From contig NZ_CP048031.1 of assembly GCF_010092445.1 (NCBI RefSeq), positions 2,170,001 through 2,234,000 of the forward strand: DNA of 64,000 bases, read 5' to 3'. Below are positions 7,122 through 14,935 of this stretch, in pieces. The position numbers and the translations under genes are program-made. Source of the DNA: Shewanella sp. Arc9-LZ. Its GTDB lineage: Bacteria > Pseudomonadota > Gammaproteobacteria > Enterobacterales > Shewanellaceae. Each line of letters starts with the position of its first letter. Position 1 is the first letter of the stretch. The notes under the pieces are model-generated. The model searched no databases. It worked only from the letters and a program-made list of their open reading frames with translations, and was not told the origin of the DNA.

Positions 7122-8471
7122 ATGCATGACCATGAAGATAAAAAGTCACATTATCAAAAAGATAGTCTGACATTAGTTGGTGCGGTTGCGCTTGGCACCG
7201 GCGTTATGATTGGTGCTGGCATATTTGCTTTGACAGGGCAGATGGCCCAGATGACCGGAAGTCTTTTCCCGCTGGCTTTTCTTTCGGCTGCGGTGGTTGT
7301 GTTATTCAGCGCATACTCTTACGTAAAATTGTCCAATGCTTATCCTTCCGCCGGTGGGATTGCCATGTACCTAAAAAAAGCCTATGGCAGCACGGTGACA
7401 ACCGCCTTTCATTCCCTGTTGATGTATTTTTCTATGGTGATTGCCCAGAGTTTTCTGGCGCGTACCTTTGGGACTTATACATTACAGCTGTTTGGTATCG
7501 ATGATAGCAGCGTGTTAGTGCCAACACTGGGTGCTGGATTATTGCTGGTGGCGTTTCTGATCAATTTATCCGCCAACAAGATGATCGAAGGTGTCGCGTC
7601 GGTGCTCGGCTTTATTAAGATTGGCGGTATCGTTTTGTTCGGTATCGTTGGCGTAATGGTAGCTGGCACGGTTGAAGTCGATTTCTCAACAGTCAGTCCA
7701 GACGCCTCAACTTCTGGTGCAACAATAGCTGGTTTTATTGGTGCAACCGCGCTGGGTATTTTGGCCTTTAAGGGTTTTACCACCATTACCAATAGTGGTT
7801 CAGAGCTTACTGACCCTCACAGAAATGTGGGCCGAGCTATCATGATCTCCATCGGTCTTTGTGTGGTAATTTATACGCTCGTCGGTTTTGGCGTCGCAAG
7901 TAACTTATCACTAGCGCAAATCATCGAAACAAGAAATTACTCGTTGGCTGCAGCCGCAAAGCCTGCACTGGGCGAATACGCGGTCTGGTTTACGGTTGTT
8001 TTGGCCATGATAGCAACAGCAGGCGGTGTTATTGCCAGTATATTTGCGGTTTCGCGGATGTTGGCAATGCTGACTGATATGAAACTCGTTCCCCACAGCC
8101 ATTTTGGCATGCCCGGTAGCATCCAAAAGCACACCCTGGTTTATACCGTCATTTTAGGTTTGCTGTTGACCATATTTTTTGACCTGACGCGGATTGCGGC
8201 CATGGGTATCATCTTTTATTTGATTATGGACATGGCGATCCACTGGGGTGTTTTACGTCACCTGCGAGACGAAGTCGGTGCTAAACGCGCATTCCCTATG
8301 GTCGCGATTATCCTTGACTTGATCGTTCTAGCCGGTTTTGTCTGGATCAAGATAAACAGCGATCCATTGGTGTTAGGTGTCGCTGGTGTTGTCATGTTGG
8401 TTATTCTGCTTGTTGAGATCCTATTTTTACGACATAACCCTATCGAGCCAAAAAACCACAACCACGGATGA
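7122..8471 (+). CDS. APC-superfamily amino acid permease
   Basis: 449 residues, almost wholly hydrophobic, with about 12 predicted membrane helices. The first helix carries the APC signature ALGTGVMIGAGIFALTGQ, and helix 2-3 has SNAYPSAGGIAMYLKKAYG. Both are typical of the APC (amino acid-polyamine-cation) superfamily. The loop FKGFTTITNSGSELTDPHRN matches the conserved post-helix-6 E-x-DP-R segment. A short His/Asp/Glu-rich N-terminus (MHDHEDKK) and a His-rich C-terminus lie in the cytoplasm. The substrate is not evident. GGAGGG precedes ATG 7122. It stands directly after the PRC remnant and is followed about 100 nt later by the FAD oxidoreductase. Confidence 0.88.
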   Translation: MHDHEDKKSHYQKDSLTLVGAVALGTGVMIGAGIFALTGQMAQMTGSLFPLAFLSAAVVVLFSAYSYVKLSNAYPSAGGIAMYLKKAYGSTVTTAFHSLLMYFSMVIAQSFLARTFGTYTLQLFGIDDSSVLVPTLGAGLLLVAFLINLSANKMIEGVASVLGFIKIGGIVLFGIVGVMVAGTVEVDFSTVSPDASTSGATIAGFIGATALGILAFKGFTTITNSGSELTDPHRNVGRAIMISIGLCVVIYTLVGFGVASNLSLAQIIETRNYSLAAAAKPALGEYAVWFTVVLAMIATAGGVIASIFAVSRMLAMLTDMKLVPHSHFGMPGSIQKHTLVYTVILGLLLTIFFDLTRIAAMGIIFYLIMDMAIHWGVLRHLRDEVGAKRAFPMVAIILDLIVLAGFVWIKINSDPLVLGVAGVVMLVILLVEILFLRHNPIEPKNHNHG

Positions 8472-8575
8472 AAATAACCCAATACTACCTTCTAGTGCTA
8501 ACTGCCCGAGACAGCCTGAATGCAGCTGTGTAGGGGCTCACTCCCTAGGACGAACTTCAATCATGGAGATAAATA

Positions 8576-10219
8576 ATGAAATCTGTCGTTATATTTGGGG
8601 CTGGCATTGCCGGATTAAGCGCCGCACATGAGCTGGCCGAACTGGGGTATCTTGTTTCAGTTTATGAAACGGCTGATGAGCCGGGGGGATTCTTTAGAAG
8701 TTCACGCCTTAGTCACGACAATATACCGACCGAGTATTCTTGGCATGGCATGGGACCTTGGTACCATAATGTTTTTGATTTGATGAAAAAAATTCCATTC
8801 AATGAAGAGGGCAGCGTTTATGATTTGGCCCTGTCTCGGCCCATTGATTTTGGCATATTCCCTGATGCTGGTCAGGCGCAATTTTACGATGAGGGATTTA
8901 AAAGTATTAACAAGATGTTTGGCATGAGCAATTGGGAGTTTACCAGAGCGTGCTATTTAATGTTAAAGACTTGGACCTCAAATCATCGAAGCCATGTGGT
9001 ATATGCCAAGGTGAATGCGGCTCAAGCTTGGAAACCTATGCTTAGCGTGCAAAGTTATAACGCGTGGCGTTCTTGTTTCGGTCCTTGGATTGGCTCTGAT
9101 TGGTCCAACGTGTCACTGCACACCGCAGGGGATTTTTTTAGAAAGCAATTTACGACAAAGCCCGCGCACCAGCATAAATCTGATCAAGATGGACCCGCAT
9201 GGCAGCAAGGTGCCGGAGACGGTTGGCTACTCCTAAAAGGGCCCAGTAGTGAATACTGGTTCAATCCCTGGGTTAAATACCTTGAACACAAGGGCGTGAA
9301 ATTCTATTGGCAGAAACCGCTCACCAAATTAGTGTTCGACGGCAGCAAAATAGTCTCCGCTTTTGTTGGTGATGAGGAGATCAAAGGCGATATTTATGTT
9401 GTGGCCATCAATCCTTACTTGATGGTTGATATTTTAAGTAAAACTCCCGCGCTTGAGCGGCAAGAAGAATTAAAATTGTTTACACCGCTTGTTCAAGACG
9501 GCCCACACACTCAAGTCTCTTTTCGGTTAGCATTTTCAGACGAAATCAAACTTCCTCGAAAGCGGACTGCAGCGGTGATCAGTGATTCAGAATTTAATTT
9601 GACCGTGTTCGCCGAAGAACAAGTTTGGGACAAGGATGTGGATTTGGGGCAAAACATCAAATCTCTTTGGACTGGCACGTCTTGTATTGGCGGCTTCCCT
9701 GGGAGGATATTCCATAAGCCCGTCAATCTCTGCACCAAAGAAGAATTTATCGAAGAAGTGAAGGCTCAAATCTTGAGTTGCGGTGCACTAAATCAATTGA
9801 TTAAACAAGCGAATGACGGCAAAGAGTTGAAAGCTTTTACAATTGAAAAAGTTGAAGTGTGGCATGAATGGCACTTTTCCCGTGATGGAATAACGCCGCT
9901 ACAGCCAAAGTGGGTAAACACCACCAACACTCAAGCATTTATGCCATCTCAAAAAACACCAGTGTTTAATCTATTCTTGGCTGGAGCGCACACTAAGACT
10001 CAGGCTCAAGTCTGGAGTATTGAAGGTGCTGTTGAAAGTGGCAGAAGAGCGGCCAAAGCGATAGATAAACGAGTTAACGTATTGGATCAATATCGACCCA
10101 GATGGATTAAATTGTTATCGAAAATCGATGACATCTTGTATCTAATTAAAGCACCGCAGCTTCTAGATTCTGTGGTTTTATGTATCGTTTTATTGCTGAT
10201 TTTGTGGTTTTTGATCTGA
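8576..10219 (+). CDS. Tail-anchored FAD-dependent amine-oxidase/desaturase-type oxidoreductase
   Basis: 547 residues. The N-terminus is a classic Rossmann dinucleotide fold: VVIFGAGIAGLSAAHELAEL followed by VSVYETADEPGGFFRS, as in phytoene desaturases, squalene-type oxidoreductases and flavin amine oxidases. The C-terminal FAD contact is present (FLAGAHTKTQAQVWSIEGAV followed by ESGRRAA). The last ~20 residues form one hydrophobic helix (SVVLCIVLLLILWFLI), so the enzyme is probably anchored in the inner membrane by its tail, facing the cytoplasm. The substrate is unknown; carotenoid-, sterol- and hopanoid-like substrates act in this superfamily, but no pathway partner lies nearby. GGAG at 8565-8568 precedes ATG. 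Confidence 0.85.
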   Translation: MKSVVIFGAGIAGLSAAHELAELGYLVSVYETADEPGGFFRSSRLSHDNIPTEYSWHGMGPWYHNVFDLMKKIPFNEEGSVYDLALSRPIDFGIFPDAGQAQFYDEGFKSINKMFGMSNWEFTRACYLMLKTWTSNHRSHVVYAKVNAAQAWKPMLSVQSYNAWRSCFGPWIGSDWSNVSLHTAGDFFRKQFTTKPAHQHKSDQDGPAWQQGAGDGWLLLKGPSSEYWFNPWVKYLEHKGVKFYWQKPLTKLVFDGSKIVSAFVGDEEIKGDIYVVAINPYLMVDILSKTPALERQEELKLFTPLVQDGPHTQVSFRLAFSDEIKLPRKRTAAVISDSEFNLTVFAEEQVWDKDVDLGQNIKSLWTGTSCIGGFPGRIFHKPVNLCTKEEFIEEVKAQILSCGALNQLIKQANDGKELKAFTIEKVEVWHEWHFSRDGITPLQPKWVNTTNTQAFMPSQKTPVFNLFLAGAHTKTQAQVWSIEGAVESGRRAAKAIDKRVNVLDQYRPRWIKLLSKIDDILYLIKAPQLLDSVVLCIVLLLILWFLI

Positions 10220-10328
10220 TCATATCTTGATTGATCTTAGCGCTATCCAGAAGGGATGAGCGACATTAAAAGTGCCATAACATCAATATCGGCCCTAATA
10301 GGTCTCACAACGACAAAGGAGTTTAACC

Positions 10329-10616
10329 ATGAACAAGAAAGAAGCTTACCAAAAAAAACTACAGGCACAATTAGACCAGTGGAGCGCAGAGATCGATAAG
10401 CTCAAGGCCAAAGCTGATCACGCGGAGGCCGATGCACAAATTGAGTACTACAAACAAATCGAGGAACTGCGAACGATGCAAAAATCGGCCAACAGCAAAC
10501 TTACCGAACTTAAGGAATCGAGTGACGGTGCATGGGAGGAGCTCAAAGCAGGTATGGATGGTGCGTGGAACTCGCTTGGCAATTCGCTGAAGTCGGCTAC
10601 CTCCAGATTCAAATAA
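10329..10616 (+). CDS. Small coiled-coil stress-type protein
   Basis: 95 residues with no membrane segment. The first ~70 form a charged heptad-rich helix (KKLQAQLDQWSAEIDKLKAK, then EELRTMQKSANSKLTELKE). The C-terminus has a repeated DGAW motif (SSDGAWEELKAG, MDGAWNSLGNSL). This matches the small coiled-coil family often named after cyanobacterial sll1863, linked to stress responses. The function is unknown. AAAGGAG stands just before ATG 10329. It lies between the FAD oxidoreductase and a GlsB-type gene on the same strand. Confidence 0.8.
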   Translation: MNKKEAYQKKLQAQLDQWSAEIDKLKAKADHAEADAQIEYYKQIEELRTMQKSANSKLTELKESSDGAWEELKAGMDGAWNSLGNSLKSATSRFK

Positions 10617-10671
10617 ACAGCATGGTCATTGCGCTAAATAGGCGCACTATAAATTAGCACAGGAGTGCAAC

Positions 10672-10926
10672 ATGGACATTATTAGTTTACTCATATTTTT
10701 GGGAATAGGCGCTTTGGCAGGGTGGCTTGCAGGCAACATAATAAAGGGCGGAGGATTTGGTGTCATAGGCAATATTATTGTAGGAGTTGTTGGTGCTGTA
10801 GTAGGTGGTTTTATATTTAGCTTACTCGGCATATCAACAGGCGGTTTATTAGGCTCTATCATTATGGCTACTATAGGCGCTGTTATTTTGTTATTCATAA
10901 TTAGTTTGGTTAAGAAGAAAGCCTAG
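10672..10926 (+). CDS. GlsB/YeaQ/YmgE family membrane protein
   Basis: 84 residues in three hydrophobic segments rich in glycine (LIFLGIGALAGWLAGNIIKG, GVIGNIIVGVVGAVVGGF, LGSIIMATIGAVILLFIISL), ending in a basic tail. The motif GWLAG-I-KGGGFG-IGNI-VG is the family hallmark, formerly called transglycosylase-associated protein. Members sit in the inner membrane and are induced by stress in several bacteria. Their biochemical role is not known. AGGAG precedes ATG 10672. It is closely followed by the DUF2254 gene (50 nt), suggesting one transcript. Confidence 0.9.
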   Translation: MDIISLLIFLGIGALAGWLAGNIIKGGGFGVIGNIIVGVVGAVVGGFIFSLLGISTGGLLGSIIMATIGAVILLFIISLVKKKA

Positions 10927-10976
10927 TTCCTTAAACACGACGATACATGTTGAAAATTCAAATTAGGAGTGGCCAC

Positions 10977-12329
10977 ATGATTAAGTTAAGACAGTTTTGG
11001 GGGAATCTGCAATCGAGCTTTTGGTTCATGCCTTCACTGATGGTCGCTGTCAGTATGACCTTAGCGGTTGTGTTGATCGAAGTAGAGTCTGCCGGTTTAA
11101 ACCAATGGCTAATTCAGTGGCCACGACTGTTTGGGGTCGGTGCAGAAGGCGCTCGCCAGATGTTGTCCACCTTGGCTGGTTCGATGATGACTGTAATGGG
11201 GATCACCTTCTCCATGACACTGCTGGCCCTAGTGCTTGCGTCGGGCCAGTACACCTCTCGCATTTTGAGGAACTTCATGCGTAACAGTGTCACGCAAGCA
11301 ACACTGGGGGTTTTTGCGAGCATTTTCGCTTATTGTCTTATAGTCTTACGCACCATTCGTGGCAGTGGTGGTGGTGATGAATTTGTGCCCAGTCTTGCGG
11401 TGTTTTTTGCCTTTGTGATGTCGCTTGGTGGTGTGGGGGTCCTTATCTATTTTATTCATCATATTGCCTTGTCTATCCAGGCATCAAGCATCATTGCTTC
11501 GGTCGCTCAGGAAACCAATGCTGCCATAGATAAGTTGCTGCCGATAAAACCGGATGAGGAACTTGATGAAGATGAAATGCGACACCCGATACTAAAGTCT
11601 CTGGATGAGCGGGTCTGGTATCCCGTGCCGGCAGCTCGCAGTGGTTACGTTTTAGGCGTGAACAACAATACATTAATTTGCTTGGCGAGTGACAACAGAA
11701 CCATAGTGCGTATGGAGCAAGGCATCGGCTCGTTCATTGTCCAAGATACGGCTCTGGTGTCGCTAGCTCTTACTTACCCGCCAGAGCAGAAACTCATTGA
11801 TGCTTTGAATACAGCTTACAGTATTGGTAGCCATCGCACAGTGGATCAGGATCCTACTTTCGGTATTCGACAGATTGTGGATATGGCCATAAAAGCGCTG
11901 TCCCCCGGGGTTAACGACACTTCAACGGCAGTGATGTGCGTGGATTATCTCACCTCGATTATGGCTCGATTGGCCAGTCGACAATTTCCGCCATTGTACC
12001 ATTATGAGGGAGACACTCTGCGAATGGTGGCGATGGTTCCGAGCTTTGATAGTCTATTGGCCGATGCTTTCGACCAGATTCGAAGTAGCGCTGAAAAGAA
12101 TCTTGCGATACTGGTACGCATGCTCGGTGCCTTCGAGACCATCGGAAGTTTAACGATCTGTCCGAGCCGCTTGAGAGCACTTGACCAACAGTTGCAGTTG
12201 ATTGCAGAGTTGACCGCTCGCTGCTTTGAATCCAGTTATGATCGCGCGCGGCTCGAAATGCGACTGTCCAAGGTGCGTGAATCGTTGGACGGTCAGTTTG
12301 CATTGAGCGCATTAGTTGGGAAAGATTAG
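10977..12329 (+). CDS. DUF2254 integral membrane protein
   Basis: 450 residues from ATG 10977, which follows TAGGAG (10964-10969) by 7 nt. The in-frame ATG at 10947 lacks such a site. Four N-terminal membrane helices (SLMVAVSMTLAVVLIEVE, MTVMGITFSMTLLALVLASG, ATLGVFASIFAYCLIVLRTI, VFFAFVMSLGGVGVLIYFI) precede a ~270-residue soluble domain containing FGIRQIVDMAIKALSPGVND. That motif is the DUF2254 hallmark. The function is unknown. Stress-gene neighbours (GlsB, coiled-coil, OsmC) suggest an envelope stress role, by context only. A MITE-like element begins 22 nt after the stop. Confidence 0.9.
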   Translation: MIKLRQFWGNLQSSFWFMPSLMVAVSMTLAVVLIEVESAGLNQWLIQWPRLFGVGAEGARQMLSTLAGSMMTVMGITFSMTLLALVLASGQYTSRILRNFMRNSVTQATLGVFASIFAYCLIVLRTIRGSGGGDEFVPSLAVFFAFVMSLGGVGVLIYFIHHIALSIQASSIIASVAQETNAAIDKLLPIKPDEELDEDEMRHPILKSLDERVWYPVPAARSGYVLGVNNNTLICLASDNRTIVRMEQGIGSFIVQDTALVSLALTYPPEQKLIDALNTAYSIGSHRTVDQDPTFGIRQIVDMAIKALSPGVNDTSTAVMCVDYLTSIMARLASRQFPPLYHYEGDTLRMVAMVPSFDSLLADAFDQIRSSAEKNLAILVRMLGAFETIGSLTICPSRLRALDQQLQLIAELTARCFESSYDRARLEMRLSKVRESLDGQFALSALVGKD

Positions 12330-12351
12330 TTTTATGTAAATTAGACGGATA

Positions 12352-12626
12352 CTAGGGGCTGTTGATCTTTCAAGGTTGGTTTTGCAGCGAATTGTTGCTC
12401 ATTTGTACAAGGCAGAGACTTTTTATTCTACATAAAAAGTCGATAACGCAGTAAAAATGAGCAAAAAACGCTGCCCGAAGGGTTCGGCTAAAAACGTTTT
12501 ACTCTTTGTTGAGAAAATCTTCATTAAGCGAGTAGTGCTTAGATTGCTAGGCAGCAATCCACTCGCCTCGATTAAAACGCTTTTATCTCGAACAAAATTT
12601 AACCAGCAAAGATCAACAGACCCTAG
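12352..12626. mobile_element. MITE-like element, 275 bp, with terminal inverted repeats
   Basis: Left end CTAGGGGCTGTTGATCTTT (12352-12370). The right end (12608-12626) is its reverse complement with one mismatch. CTAG at both extremes is either part of the repeat or a target duplication. The inside holds no plausible gene. A second, partial and reversed copy is present at 55211-55347, sharing blocks such as CCGAAGGGTTCGGCTAAAAA and GCAGCGAATTGTTG. Size, terminal repeats, lack of coding and dispersed copies are the features of a non-autonomous transposable element. No transposase for it is in the window. Confidence 0.8.
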
Positions 12627-12845
12627 CATACAAGATTCATTTTTTGGTTGACCAATTCGCTAGCTTTCCTGGGTGTACATTCAATGTACTCTATTTACAA
12701 TCTCATCGTTCACTATAACTCGTATAATTTTGCTATCCGCAATCGCAAAACATTCTTTCAAAACTCGATAACGATACATAAAAGCCCGACCAATATGATA
12801 TTGGCAAAGCGATATTACAGTGATAATGGACGGCGACGGAGGCGG
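12627..12845. other. Gap after the MITE with 15-bp palindrome
   Basis: No gene. A palindrome GTACATTCAATGTAC (7+1+7) lies at 12675-12689. It is downstream of both flanking genes, so an operator role is unlikely. Confidence 0.5.
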
Positions 12846-13412
12846 TTAGTCACTAGTCAGGCTCTGCAAGGCATTGGTGATCTCACTCATCCGCGCCGCC
12901 GTGACTTTACCATGAACCTGCGATATCAGATTACCGTTCTTATCCAAAACAACAATGACCGCCTCTTCGCTATCGGAGGGCACACCCAACGCGCTTTCCA
13001 TGATCTGTGAGTTGAGAATCCAGGTTTGATCGTGATAGCGCTGCGGCACTTGTTCTTTGGCTCGGCCAATGACATCTTCTTCCGACATAAAGAAGGGTAA
13101 ATTGACAGCCAGTACGTCGCGAACCCGATATTTACTATGATCAATCTCTGAGCGCAATGTGTTAACCCACTCCCGAGTGGATATTGCGGCATTGCGAGAC
13201 GGCGTAAGTATGAGCAGTGTCGGTTGACCTATCAGTTTGTTACTGTCAACTTTTTCGCCGCTAAGCGCCGTCGCTGTAAATGACGGCCATGGTCCATCGC
13301 CTGCGATAGCAGACGGTCCACATAGGGTTAGTATCGCAAGTAGGGTCAGTTCAGTAACGCGTCGGGATGTTGAGCCCCAAAGTGTTGTCGGTATCATTGG
13401 TCTGGTTAGCAT
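12846..13412 (-). CDS. Periplasmic thioredoxin-fold protein without CxxC
   Basis: 188 residues from ATG 13412, which follows GGAGGA. An N-terminal signal is likely (ELTLLAILTLCGPSAIAGDG, cleavage after AIA). The mature part starts WPSFTATALSGEKVDSNKLI, the usual peroxiredoxin/TlpA opening, then QPTLLILTPSRNAAISTREW where the redox CxxC would be. That position is occupied by SRNAA, so there is no thiol active site. The later part has DQTWILNS and AVIVVLDKNGNLISQVHGK, fitting the thioredoxin fold. It is probably a non-catalytic or binding member in the periplasm. It faces the opposite way to its neighbours. Confidence 0.75.
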   Translation of the reverse strand: MLTRPMIPTTLWGSTSRRVTELTLLAILTLCGPSAIAGDGPWPSFTATALSGEKVDSNKLIGQPTLLILTPSRNAAISTREWVNTLRSEIDHSKYRVRDVLAVNLPFFMSEEDVIGRAKEQVPQRYHDQTWILNSQIMESALGVPSDSEEAVIVVLDKNGNLISQVHGKVTAARMSEITNALQSLTSD

Positions 13413-13765
13413 AGTATTCCTCCGCTCAGTAGTAGGGGTGCGAACAAGCAGGCCAAGCCAGATCCAAATACAGAAGTCGCAGCATTCAGTGAAACTCCTT
13501 CATAAATCATCTTGGCTCTCATGTCTGACGAGTAAGCATCACACATACAATATGCGATTGACGACATTTCATCTGTTCGCTAGCGAACTTTCTGCCAGCC
13601 AATGACCCTATTAGATCTGCAGGCGTCATTTGTGGGTATGTGTTCTAACGAACAGACCAGCTAAATGCCAGCGCGCAAGCTGTAGTTCTCAGGACTTGCC
13701 GCAATGATCTTTTCCTCGGGTTCGGCAGGATTCATCCTCATCATATATAACAGGATATCTAGCTT
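13413..13765. other. 353-bp divergent intergenic region
   Basis: It separates the minus-strand thioredoxin-fold gene from the plus-strand OYE gene and should hold both promoters. Two related palindromes are present (next entry). GGAGGA just above 13412 is the ribosome site of the minus-strand gene. Confidence 0.5.
13574..13654. promoter_or_regulatory. Paired palindromes, candidate operators for OYE gene
   Basis: Site 1, TGTTCGCTAGCGAACT (13574-13589), has a perfect 14-bp palindromic core GTTCGCTAGCGAAC. Site 2, TGTTCTAACGAACA (13641-13654), has the same TGTTC and GAACA half-sites with a slightly shorter centre. Both lie 110-190 bp ahead of the OYE start. Shared half-sites suggest a dimeric repressor of the TetR/ArsR/MarR kind, by analogy with NemR at nemA. 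The protein that binds is not identified. Confidence 0.45.
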
Positions 13766-14854
13766 ATGCTTTTCGAAACGTTTTCTAACCGCTCGCTGCA
13801 GCTATCCAATCGCATGGTAATGGCGCCGTTAACACGCAGTCGGGCTACGCCTGAGCACACGCCTAACGCGCTGATGGCAACGTACTACGGCCAACGTGCG
13901 ACGGCTGGACTGATTATTACCGAGGGCACTTCGCCCAGCCCCAACGGACTGGGCTACCCACGCATCCCCGGTCTTTTCGATAGCACGCAGATGAATGAAT
14001 GGAAGGCAAGCACATCAGCGGTACACGCCAAAGGCGGTAAAATCTTCTTACAGTTGATGCACTGCGGTCGAGTCGCGCATGTCGACAACTTGCCAACAGG
14101 TGCCGAAATACTCGGGCCAGATGCCGCGGCATGTCCCGGCGAGATGTATACCGACACCCTAGGCATGCAGCCCCACAGTACGCCCCGCAAAATGACCGAG
14201 GCCGACATCGCTCATGTGATAAATGAGTATGTGACGTCAGCGAAGCTCGCGCTGGAGGCAGGTTTCGACGGTGTCGAAATACACGGCGCCAACGGCTACT
14301 TAATCGAGCAGTTTTTGAATCCGCTGATCAACCTACGCACTGACGGTTACGGCGGCAGCATTGAAGGCCGCAACCGACTCGCGCTGGAGATTGTGCGTGC
14401 GACAGTGGCAGCCATCGGCAGCGATCGGGTTGGTATCCGGCTCTCTCCTTACGGTGTGTTCAATGGCACCGGCGCATTCCCCGACATAGAGACGCAGTAC
14501 CTAGCATTGACTAAGGCACTTTCCTCACAGGGGCTTCTCTACATCCACTTGGTTGATCATTCATCCATGGGGGCACCAACGGTACCCGCCGACTTTAAGC
14601 TTAAGCTGCGCGCTGGTTTCGATGGTCTGTTCATTCTGTCTGGAGGGTTTGATCATCAAAGCGCTGAACAGGCGTTACGCGATAAACATGGCGACCTGGT
14701 AGCCTTTGGCCGTCCGTTTTTGGCTAACCCTGATCTCGTCGCTCGGATGCGCCAAGATGCAACGCTCAACACGCCAGACGAAGCGACTTTTTATGTACCT
14801 GGCGCCAAGGGTTATACCGACTATCCAACTCTCGCGACTTCTCCAGAGCGTTAA
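13766..14854 (+). CDS. Old Yellow Enzyme-type alkene reductase (NemA-like)
   Basis: 362 residues, the normal size for the family. FMN-barrel motifs are clear: NRMVMAPLTRSRA near 15-27, AGLIITEGTSPSPNGLGYP (47-65), QLMHCGR (96-102), and EIHGANGYLIEQFLNPLINL (171-190). In the last, H173 and N176 bind the substrate carbonyl and Y178 is the proton donor. The C-terminal phosphate site is LVAFGRPFLANPDLV. These NADPH-dependent cytoplasmic enzymes reduce activated C=C bonds, N-ethylmaleimide, nitroesters and quinones. The start ATG 13766 has only a weak GGA-type ribosome site. A semialdehyde dehydrogenase follows 81 nt later on the same strand, so co-transcription is likely. Composition is somewhat GC-richer than the genome average seen here. 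Confidence 0.92.
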   Translation: MLFETFSNRSLQLSNRMVMAPLTRSRATPEHTPNALMATYYGQRATAGLIITEGTSPSPNGLGYPRIPGLFDSTQMNEWKASTSAVHAKGGKIFLQLMHCGRVAHVDNLPTGAEILGPDAAACPGEMYTDTLGMQPHSTPRKMTEADIAHVINEYVTSAKLALEAGFDGVEIHGANGYLIEQFLNPLINLRTDGYGGSIEGRNRLALEIVRATVAAIGSDRVGIRLSPYGVFNGTGAFPDIETQYLALTKALSSQGLLYIHLVDHSSMGAPTVPADFKLKLRAGFDGLFILSGGFDHQSAEQALRDKHGDLVAFGRPFLANPDLVARMRQDATLNTPDEATFYVPGAKGYTDYPTLATSPER

Positions 14855-14935
14855 CGCCAAAAGTTATCGCCGAGGTAGCACAATTCAGTAGAAGCTTGCG
14901 GCGTCCATAAGACCAAATTGAAACAGGATTTCACT

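Noticed and set aside
12675..12689. GTACATTCAATGTAC palindrome as an operator
   Set aside because: Lies downstream of both neighbouring genes, so a regulatory role is unlikely.
12648..13010. 120-codon plus frame after the MITE
   Set aside because: No ribosome site and it overlaps the well-supported minus-strand thioredoxin-fold gene.
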